Assembly: GCA_018262385.1 (NCBI GenBank)
Contig: JAGSPQ010000218.1
Coordinates: 1-6,440 of the forward strand
DNA from: Myxococcaceae bacterium
Lineage (GTDB): Bacteria; Myxococcota; Myxococcia; Myxococcales; Myxococcaceae
Reading direction: 5' to 3'
Length of the DNA: 6,440 bases
The notes beneath the pieces were generated by a model. The model did no database searches and was not told where the DNA came from. It saw only the letters and a list, made by a program, of their open reading frames with translations. Below are positions 1 through 5,511 of this stretch, in pieces (within the stretch, counting starts at the first letter, position 1; every line of letters begins with the position of its first letter). The position numbers were made by a program, and so were the translations under genes.

Positions 1-423
1 CATCCCCGCCACGTCGCTGCCCGCCGAGGCCTCGGTCACCGCGAAGGCGCCGATCTTGTCGGCCGCAATCGCCGGCTTGAGGTAGGCGAGCTTCTGCTCG
101 TGGGTCCCGAACGAGTTGATCGGAGCGGTGGCGATCGTCATCTGCGCCCCGATCCCCGCCGCCACTCCCCCGCTGCCACAGCGCGCCATCTCTTCGATCA
201 GCACCGCCTCGTAGAGGAAGCCCGCGTTCGTCCCGCCGTACGCCTCGGGGTACTTGAGGCCGAAAAAGCCGTGGCCGGCGAGCTTCTTGTACAGCTCGAT
301 CGGAAACTCCTCTGCCTCGTCCCACTGGGCGGCATTAGGCAGGATCTCCCGCGAGATGATCTTCCGGGCAGTCGCCCGAAACGCCTCATGCTCCTCTGAA
401 TACAGGCCGAATCCGAAACTCAC
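1..423 (-). CDS. Acyl-CoA dehydrogenase, N-terminal part (cut by window edge)
   Basis: This flavoenzyme family oxidises acyl-CoA to 2-enoyl-CoA in the cytoplasm, using FAD and passing electrons to ETF, usually in fatty-acid or branched-chain amino-acid breakdown. The visible 141 residues cover the helical N-terminal domain and the beginning of the middle beta domain. Residues 128-140 (AVTEASAGSDVAG) match every position of the acyl-CoA dehydrogenase signature 1, the segment that contacts flavin and substrate. Family-typical stretches also include FFGLKYPEAYGG (53-64) and FGTHEQKLAYL (105-115). The GTG start is chosen because GAGGAG lies 5 bases upstream; an in-frame TTG 18 bases further up is an alternative with no comparable Shine-Dalgarno sequence. 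Full-length members have about 380-600 residues, so most of the gene, including the catalytic Glu, lies beyond base 1. Substrate chain length cannot be told from this part. Confidence 0.93.
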   Translation of the reverse strand, partial: MSFGFGLYSEEHEAFRATARKIISREILPNAAQWDEAEEFPIELYKKLAGHGFFGLKYPEAYGGTNAGFLYEAVLIEEMARCGSGGVAAGIGAQMTIATAPINSFGTHEQKLAYLKPAIAADKIGAFAVTEASAGSDVAGM

Positions 424-428
424 GCTGA

Positions 429-434
429 CTCCTC
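429..434 (-). promoter_or_regulatory. Ribosome binding site of the acyl-CoA dehydrogenase gene
   Basis: GAGGAG on the minus strand, 5 bases before the GTG start codon. It is a near-ideal Shine-Dalgarno match and decides in favour of GTG over the in-frame upstream TTG. Confidence 0.75.
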
Positions 435-472
435 GCCGCAAATCTTTCGCCCTTCGGCGGCGCGCAGTCTAG

Positions 473-502
473 TTGACCGTACGAAGTCGCGGTGCGTATA
501 AG
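473..502 (+). promoter_or_regulatory. Sigma70-type promoter for tRNA-Cys
   Basis: A TTGACC -35 box (473-478; consensus TTGACA) is followed after 18 bases by TATAAG (497-502; consensus TATAAT). Reading the -10 box one base earlier as GTATAA gives a 17-base spacer and a TGC just before it, resembling an extended -10. Transcription would begin near 508-510, a few bases before the mature tRNA at 514. The bases between the -10 box and the expected start are all G or C (CCGCGG, 503-508). A GC-rich discriminator of this kind is known for stable-RNA promoters under stringent control; its function here is inferred. Confidence 0.65.
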
Positions 503-513
503 CCGCGGCTCAT

Positions 514-585
514 GGCGGCATAGCCAAGTGGTAAGGCAAGGGTCTGCAAAACCCTCATCCCCCGGTTCGAATCCGGGTGCCGCCT
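514..585 (+). tRNA. tRNA-Cys (anticodon GCA)
   Basis: A complete cloverleaf can be folded by eye. The acceptor stem pairs GGCGGCA (514-520) with TGCCGCC (578-584), 7 of 7. The D stem pairs GCC (523-525) with GGC (535-537). The anticodon stem pairs AGGGT (539-543) with ACCCT (551-555), with loop CTGCAAA and anticodon GCA at 546-548. The variable loop has 5 bases (556-560). The T stem pairs CCCGG (561-565) with CCGGG (573-577) around TTCGAAT. The discriminator base T585 (U73) is the known identity element for bacterial cysteinyl-tRNA synthetase. No CCA is encoded, so it must be added after transcription. No U-tract terminator follows before the next gene, so read-through into the SpoIID-family gene is likely. 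Confidence 0.97.
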
Positions 586-604
586 TCGCTTCACCCCGAC
601 GACC

Positions 605-2296
605 CTGAAGCACTTCGCCGCACTGCTGTTGCTCGCCGCCTGCGCCACCTCCCCGGTGGTCGTGGCCCCTGCCCCAGTGACGGTCGCCCCCGCGCCGCCG
701 CAACCGAAGGCCAACCCGGCTCCGGTCGATCTGCCCGCGCCGCCCGAGCCCACCAGCCGCCGGGTGGACTTCAAGAGCGGCAACCCGGTGATCCCGGTGC
801 GGCTGATGGAGAACGCCTCCAGCGTCACCTTCTCGGCCAGAGGCCGGCTGAAGCTCAAGCTGGCCGGCAAGCTCGAGAAGACGATCGACACCGCCCCCAA
901 TGCCACCTGGACGGTGAAGGTGCGCCAGTCGACCCCGGCGGTGGTGGTGGCGGCGATCCAGCTGGCCGAGTTTCCCTTCCTCGACAAGGCCGGGCTCGCC
1001 GCCGCGCAGCTCGAGCTGGAGGCGCAGGGGCTGAAGGTCACCTCGCGGGTGCTGGGCGGGGTGTTCGGGATCGCAGGAAAGGTGATCGACAACCGCCGCT
1101 ATCTGCTGTTGGTCGACGAGCCGGCGCGGCCGCTCGAGGCGGCGCAGGCCCGCCAGGCCGAGCTGCTGCAGAAGGCCGGGCTGCGCACCACCCTGCTCGA
1201 AGAGCTCCAGGTGGCGCCGACCGCGATCCTCGAGGTGCTCGACACCGACGGCAACTCGGTGGGCCTGGCCGAAGATCGAATCGTCGCCGAGCCGGTGGAA
1301 GGAGCGACGATCGACGTCCGCAAGGTCGAGTACGGCGTCGGCTACGACAACCACGCCTTCGAAGATCGCAGCTACCGTGGCTCGCTGCAGCTGTCGGCCG
1401 ATCGCGGCGGGAAGATCGCCGCCACCAACCTGGTCGGCCTCGAGGATCTGCTCAAGGGCCTGGTGCCCTCGGAGATCTTCGCCCGCGCCCACCTCGAGGC
1501 GCTCAAGGCGCAGGCGGTGACTGCGCGCGGCGAGGTGCTGGCGAAGATCGGGCTCAAGCACCACGCCGATCCGTACCTGCTGTGCACCGAGCAGCACTGC
1601 GCGGTCTACCGCGGCGTCTCGGGCGAGGTGGCCAGCACCAGCGCCGCGGTCGAGGCGACGCGGGGCGAAGCGCTGTTCGACGAAGGCGGCAGGCTGGTCG
1701 ACTCGGTCTACAGCGCGGTCTGCGGCGGCCACACCGAGAACAACGAGGTGGTCTGGGGCGGAGTGCCCAACCCGTCGCTGCGCGGCCGGCCCGACACCCT
1801 GCCCGGCTTCAAGCCCAAGAGCTCGCCCGAGGCGCTGACCGAGTTCCTCACCACCGACGCCCCGCACGCCTGCCGGCTGTCGAGCTTTGCCCAGCTGGCG
1901 AAGTACCGCTGGGAGAAGCGCTTCACCGCCAAAGAGCTCGACGAGAAGACCGCCTCGCTCAAGCTGGGGTCGATCTTCACCCTCACCGTGGTCGAGCGCG
2001 GGATCTCCGGGCGCGCGCGGCTGCTCAACATCTCGGGCGAGAACGGCGCCACTCAGATCCGCGGCGAGCTGAACATGCGCCGGCTGTTCGGGATGTTGAA
2101 CAGCGGGATGTTCGAGGTGCGGCTGGAGAAGGATCCCAGGGGCCGGCCAGCCACCTGGATCTTCACGGGTGGGGGTTGGGGCCACGGGGTAGGCATGTGT
2201 CAGACAGGAGCGATCGGCCGCGCCGAAGCGGGCCAGAGCTACCGCGAAATTCTGGCGCACTATTACAACGGCGCGATCGTGGCCCCAATCTACTGA
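605..2296 (+). CDS. SpoIID/LytB-family peptidoglycan-acting lipoprotein
   Basis: SpoIID-family proteins are lytic transglycosylases that cut glycan strands; in Bacillus endospore engulfment they act on strands stripped of stem peptides. From a CTG at 605 the product has 563 residues. LKHFAALLLLAAC (1-13) is a short lipoprotein signal with lipobox LAAC and Cys13 as lipidation site; Ala at +2 would fit outer-membrane sorting. A Pro/Ala-rich linker runs to about residue 48. A beta-rich segment with PVRLMENASSVTFS (64-77) follows, then a SPOR-like stretch (about 125-200). The SpoIID domain spans about 260-400: LVPSEIF holds Glu290, at the place of the family's catalytic Glu, and GGHTENNEVVWGG starts at 374. 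The hallmark GWGHGVGM (524-531) and a QSYREILAHYYNG end complete it. There is no ATG, GTG or TTG in frame between 524 and 629; TTG at 629 would leave no working signal peptide. The exact start is therefore uncertain, the family assignment is not. Confidence 0.9.
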   Translation: MKHFAALLLLAACATSPVVVAPAPVTVAPAPPQPKANPAPVDLPAPPEPTSRRVDFKSGNPVIPVRLMENASSVTFSARGRLKLKLAGKLEKTIDTAPNATWTVKVRQSTPAVVVAAIQLAEFPFLDKAGLAAAQLELEAQGLKVTSRVLGGVFGIAGKVIDNRRYLLLVDEPARPLEAAQARQAELLQKAGLRTTLLEELQVAPTAILEVLDTDGNSVGLAEDRIVAEPVEGATIDVRKVEYGVGYDNHAFEDRSYRGSLQLSADRGGKIAATNLVGLEDLLKGLVPSEIFARAHLEALKAQAVTARGEVLAKIGLKHHADPYLLCTEQHCAVYRGVSGEVASTSAAVEATRGEALFDEGGRLVDSVYSAVCGGHTENNEVVWGGVPNPSLRGRPDTLPGFKPKSSPEALTEFLTTDAPHACRLSSFAQLAKYRWEKRFTAKELDEKTASLKLGSIFTLTVVERGISGRARLLNISGENGATQIRGELNMRRLFGMLNSGMFEVRLEKDPRGRPATWIFTGGGWGHGVGMCQTGAIGRAEAGQSYREILAHYYNGAIVAPIY

Positions 2297-2360
2297 TCTG
2301 GCCCGTTTGGAGGCCGGGGATGGGAATGATCCAGCGGGGCAGCGACGTTAAAGTGAAGAC

Positions 2361-3602
2361 GTGCCGCTCATTCCCCTCACGCCGCCTGATCGCCTGCGCC
2401 CCGTCAAGCGCGGCGTCCTCGCGGCCGTGCTGGCGCTGGTGGGGCACGCCTGGTTCGTCTCGCTGTTGCTGTTCGTCTCGCTGCTGAAGTTCAACCTCCC
2501 CGACGTTCCGAAGAAGAAGCCCCCTGCGCAGCAGGTAACGATGCGGGGCGTCACCGCGCAGCAGTGGTCGGCCAACCGCGGCGACGTGCCCAACACCGCC
2601 CAGACCGAGCCCCGAGTGGCCCGCCGCGAGCCGGCCAAGCCCGAGAAGAAGAAAGAGAAGCCGGTCGACCAGAACCCGCCCGGGCAGGTGGTGGACGTCG
2701 CCCCCGGTAACGACAAGGTCGATCCGGCAGCGAAGTACCTCGCCGAGTCGAACAACGCGGTGAAGAAAGAGACGAAGGCCAAGGACCAGACCGCCTTCTA
2801 CCGGAACGCCGCGCCGAAGCGGACCTCGCCCAATCCCCAGGAAGGCCAGGGCAGCGACGCCGTCGAGAAGCCACAACAGGCCGGGAACAACGGCGTCGGC
2901 GCCGACGATCGCCCCCTGCAGGAGAAGACCGCCCAGCAGAAGGCGGTGATGGAAATGCCCACCCAGGAGGCGCGCAGCGAGGTGGCGATGCGCGAGAAGA
3001 GCCAGGGCCCGGGCGCCGAGATCAACAACCGCAACGAGACCGACTCGGTGGAAGGCAACTCCGACCGGTTGAGGCTCCAGCCGGGCACGGGTGGCGCCGA
3101 AGACAGCTCGGCCGGAAAAGCCGGGCTGCCCGGGGTGTCGAACCTGGTGCCCTCGGCCGCGGTGCTCGACAAGATCTCCGGCGCCGCCGCCAACGATCAC
3201 CTCAAGGACGCCGAGGAAGGCGAAGGCACCTACCTCAATACGAAGGAATGGAAGTACGCGAGCTTCTTCAACCGGGTGAAGCAGTCGGTGGGGATGCACT
3301 GGAACCCGTCGGCGCCGCTGCGCACCCGCGATCCGACCGGCAACATCTACGGCGGCCGCGATCGCTACACCGTGCTCAACGTCACCTTGAACGAGCGCGG
3401 CAACGTGCAGGAGATCTTCGTCGAGAAGAGCAGCGGGCTCGACTTCCTCGACCTCGAGGCGATCAAGTCCTTCGAGCGCGCCCAGCCGTTCCCCAACCCT
3501 CCGCCGGGGCTGGTGCAGCACGACGCGGCGGTGAAGTTCAGCTTCGGCTTCTTCCTCGAGATGAGCGGCACCCCGAAGCTGAGGCTCTTCCGCCAGAACT
3601 GA
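2361..3602 (+). CDS. TonB-family energy transducer
   Basis: TonB proteins carry proton-motive energy from an inner-membrane ExbB/ExbD motor to outer-membrane proteins. This 413-residue product has a basic start (R11, R13, K16, R17), one membrane anchor (about 18-42), a long periplasmic linker rich in K, E, Q, N and G (about 48-290) and a TonB C-terminal domain (about 296-400), with YTVLNVTLNERGNV (336-349), VEKSSGLDF (354-362) and AQPFPNPPP (374-382). In the anchor His29, Leu36 and Ser40 have the spacing of the functional H20, L27 and S31 of E. coli TonB; Ala25 stands where E. coli has S16. It is longer than E. coli TonB (about 240 residues), mostly in the linker. The GTG start has only a weak upstream purine stretch, but TAA stops the frame at 2349, and the next start would cut into the anchor. 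It lies 64 bp after the SpoIID-family gene, on the same strand. No ExbB, ExbD or receptor gene is visible, so the partner is unknown. Confidence 0.88.
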   Translation: MPLIPLTPPDRLRPVKRGVLAAVLALVGHAWFVSLLLFVSLLKFNLPDVPKKKPPAQQVTMRGVTAQQWSANRGDVPNTAQTEPRVARREPAKPEKKKEKPVDQNPPGQVVDVAPGNDKVDPAAKYLAESNNAVKKETKAKDQTAFYRNAAPKRTSPNPQEGQGSDAVEKPQQAGNNGVGADDRPLQEKTAQQKAVMEMPTQEARSEVAMREKSQGPGAEINNRNETDSVEGNSDRLRLQPGTGGAEDSSAGKAGLPGVSNLVPSAAVLDKISGAAANDHLKDAEEGEGTYLNTKEWKYASFFNRVKQSVGMHWNPSAPLRTRDPTGNIYGGRDRYTVLNVTLNERGNVQEIFVEKSSGLDFLDLEAIKSFERAQPFPNPPPGLVQHDAAVKFSFGFFLEMSGTPKLRLFRQN

Positions 3603-3603
3603 C

Positions 3604-3630
3604 GAGCGGCCCCGGCAAGCCGACCCGCTC
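3604..3630. terminator. Possible bidirectional hairpin between convergent genes
   Basis: GAGCGG (3604-3609) and CCGCTC (3625-3630) form a 6-bp stem. Its 15-base loop holds a second small inverted repeat (CGG and CCG around CAAG). It fills the 26-bp gap between the converging TonB-family and histidine kinase genes and reaches into the kinase stop codon. There is no T tract on either side, so it is not a canonical intrinsic terminator. It may simply be a GC-rich hairpin. Confidence 0.25.
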
Positions 3631-5443
3631 AGTCCCTCGGAGCGCCCGCCGGGATCCGCAGCTCGAACGTCGTCCCCTTCCCCGGCTTGCTCTTGCAGAC
3701 GACGGTGCCGCCGTGCTCCTCGGCGATCGTCTTCACGATCGCCAGGCCCAGCCCGGTGCCGTTCTTCTTCCGGGCGGTGACGAACGACTGGAAGAGCTTG
3801 TCGGCGATCTCGGGAGGAATCCCCGGGCCGTTGTCCGAGAAGCGCATCACCAGCTCGTCGGCCTCGCGGGCGACCGCGTAGGTGAAGCGGCCGCCCTTCG
3901 GCATCGCCTGCACCGCGTTGCGGGCAAGGTTGTAGACGACCCGCTTGAGCTTGTTCTCGTCGAAGCGCGCGCTGCCGGTGTACTCGGCCTGGACCTTGAG
4001 CTCGACCTTGGTGCCGGTGAACTCCTGCTCGAGCTGCTCCTGCACTTCCTTGATGAACTGCTGCATGTAGACCCGGCGCAGCAGCACGCTGCGCTCGCCC
4101 TTGGCGAAGGCGAGCGTCTCGCGGGTCATCGCGTTGAGGTGATCGAGCTGGCCGAGGATGATCTGCGCCGCGCTCTTCCGCTCTTCCGGATCGTTCTCGT
4201 CGGCCAACAGCTCGGCGTAGCCGGCGATCACCGTCATCGGCGTCCGCACGTCGTGCAGCACGCCCGACAGCATCTGGCCGATCGCCGCCATCCGGCCTCT
4301 GCGCTCACCCTCTTCGCGCGATCGGCGCAGGGTGATCGCCCGGCCGGCCTGGCCGGCCAGCAGCGTCGCCAGGCGCTCGTCACCGTGATCGAAGCCGCCC
4401 TTCTTGTTGAGCAGCTCGAGCGCGCCGATGATCTTCCCGTCGGCGGCGATCGGCACGCACAGCAGCGCGCCGATGGTGACGCCGAGCTTCTTGGCGATCG
4501 ACTTGTCGTAGTGCTCCGAGTCGGCCGCGTCGAGCACCCGCACCGCCTCTCCCGTCTCGGCGACGTGGCCGGCGATCCCCTGCCCGGCCTTGAGCGACAT
4601 CGCGATCAGCGCGTCGCTCTTCTCGCCCTTCGCCGATCGGAAGTAGAGGGCGTCCTTCTCCTCCTCCATCAGCAGGATGCTGCCCGCCCCGGCCTCGACC
4701 ACCGCGATCGCCTTGTTGAGGATCCGCTCGAGCAGATCTTCCTGCGCCTCGGCCTGCGAGACGGCGCGCTCGACCTCATAGAGCACGTCGAGGTCGCGAA
4801 CCGCGCCGGCGAGCTCGTCGCTGGCCTGGGTGAGCTTCTCGTTCTTGGATCGCAGTTGCTCGACGAGCAGCACGTTGTCGAGCACCGCGGCGATCTGGCT
4901 GGCGACCCCCTCGACCAGCGCGCGATCTTCGTGACTGAACGCGTTGACCTTGCGGTGGAGCACCTCGATCACGCCGAGGATCCGCCCACTCACGTGCCGC
5001 AGCGGAGCGGCGATCATCGACCGGGTCCGAAAACCCGACTGGCGATCGATCTCGGGGTTGAAGCGGATGTCGGCGTAGGCGTCGGCCAGCAGCAGGCTCT
5101 TGCCCGACTGGACCACGTGGCCGGCGATCCCCGCGTTGATCGGGATCCGGATCTCTTTGAGGGTCGAGCCGCGCAGCACCCGCGACCACAGCTGGCTGGA
5201 GTCTTCGTCGACCATGAACAGGGTCGACGCCTCGGCGGCCAGCAGGGCGGTGAGGCGATCCATCACCAGCCGCAGCAGCGCGTCGACGTCGCGCGCCGCC
5301 GAGATCTGGGTCCCGATGTCGAGCACCGCCGTGAAGCGCTCGGCCTGTCGAACGACCGCCTGCTCGAGCTCGTTCAGCTTTTCCGAAAGGCCTGTCACCA
5401 ACCCGCTGGGTGACTCGCGAGACTCGCCCCGAATGACTTGCAT
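3629..5443 (-). CDS. Soluble sensor histidine kinase with two GAF domains
   Basis: This two-component kinase would autophosphorylate on His and pass phosphate to a response regulator. The 604-residue product has no membrane segment or signal peptide, so it senses a cytoplasmic cue. A coiled-coil-like N-terminus (about 16-45) leads to GAF1 (about 50-192), a helical connector, GAF2 (about 218-372), a dimerisation/phosphoacceptor domain with VLHDVRTP (phospho-His397; 395-402), and a HATPase domain. The HATPase N box is NLARN (505-509), the G1 box DNGPG (537-541) and the G2 box GTGLGL (562-567), so all catalytic motifs are intact. The two GAF domains share a GIAGHV core (105-110 and 290-295), suggesting duplication. 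GAF2 carries a full NKFDE motif (N346, K347, F351, D355, E356), known from cyclic-nucleotide-binding GAF domains; GAF1 keeps only its F and D. There is no receiver domain, and no regulator gene lies next to it in the window. It is 64 bp downstream of polA. The ATG start is supported by GGAGAGGA. Confidence 0.95.
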   Translation of the reverse strand: MQVIRGESRESPSGLVTGLSEKLNELEQAVVRQAERFTAVLDIGTQISAARDVDALLRLVMDRLTALLAAEASTLFMVDEDSSQLWSRVLRGSTLKEIRIPINAGIAGHVVQSGKSLLLADAYADIRFNPEIDRQSGFRTRSMIAAPLRHVSGRILGVIEVLHRKVNAFSHEDRALVEGVASQIAAVLDNVLLVEQLRSKNEKLTQASDELAGAVRDLDVLYEVERAVSQAEAQEDLLERILNKAIAVVEAGAGSILLMEEEKDALYFRSAKGEKSDALIAMSLKAGQGIAGHVAETGEAVRVLDAADSEHYDKSIAKKLGVTIGALLCVPIAADGKIIGALELLNKKGGFDHGDERLATLLAGQAGRAITLRRSREEGERRGRMAAIGQMLSGVLHDVRTPMTVIAGYAELLADENDPEERKSAAQIILGQLDHLNAMTRETLAFAKGERSVLLRRVYMQQFIKEVQEQLEQEFTGTKVELKVQAEYTGSARFDENKLKRVVYNLARNAVQAMPKGGRFTYAVAREADELVMRFSDNGPGIPPEIADKLFQSFVTARKKNGTGLGLAIVKTIAEEHGGTVVCKSKPGKGTTFELRIPAGAPRD

Positions 5444-5446
5444 CCG

Positions 5447-5454
5447 TCCTCTCC
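5447..5454 (-). promoter_or_regulatory. Ribosome binding site of the histidine kinase gene
   Basis: GGAGAGGA on the minus strand, 3 bases before the ATG (the GGAG core is 7 bases away). This is a strong Shine-Dalgarno sequence that fixes the start at 5443. Confidence 0.75.
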
Positions 5455-5490
5455 TACTCCGAAACGGCCTCCCGACGACGGGGGATCGAC

Positions 5491-5511
5491 CTGACGGGTG
5501 GCCCTCGTCAG
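5491..5511 (-). other. Hairpin over the polA stop codon
   Basis: On the minus strand CTGACG (5511-5506) pairs with CGTCAG (5496-5491) across a 9-base loop. An alternative fold pairs CTGAC with GTCAG, then, after a GA bulge, GGG with CCC around a CCA loop. The polA stop codon TGA (5510-5508) lies inside the stem. A smaller CCCG/CGGG hairpin follows at 5482-5471. No U tract follows, so this is at best a weak or factor-dependent terminator or a 3' end structure in the 64-bp gap before the kinase gene. Confidence 0.3.

Noticed and set aside
577..579. GTG inside the tRNA as start of the lipoprotein gene
   Set aside because: It is in the wrong frame for the LAAC lipobox and would need a frameshift; it also lies within a perfectly folding tRNA.
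386..2260. A 624-residue minus-strand open frame opposite the SpoIID-family gene
   Set aside because: Its translation is rich in R, G, A, H, L and D with no recognisable domain. It runs antisense to a well-supported gene and across the tRNA, as expected for a GC-rich genome with few stops in shadow frames.
2297..2360. Separate promoter or terminator between the SpoIID-family and TonB-family genes
   Set aside because: A TTTGGA at 2306-2311 has no -10 box at proper spacing, and the only inverted repeat is a weak GGCC pair without a T tract. I see nothing that clearly separates the two genes.
577..2487. A 636-residue plus-strand open frame starting inside the tRNA
   Set aside because: It overlaps the SpoIID gene in another frame, its product is an R/G/A-rich low-complexity string, and its start codon lies within the tRNA T arm.
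2163..3521. A 452-residue minus-strand open frame opposite the TonB-family gene
   Set aside because: It is antisense to a gene with a clear TonB architecture; its sequence shows no signal peptide, membrane pattern or motif beyond mirrored codon bias.
4696..4710. GCGATCGC resembling the cyanobacterial HIP1 repeat
   Set aside because: I noticed only this one full octamer despite many GATC sites, so the window does not show HIP1 enrichment.
3248..5413. A 721-residue plus-strand open frame opposite the histidine kinase
   Set aside because: It is the complementary shadow of a kinase with all motifs intact, with no domain of its own and a biased H/D/R/L composition.
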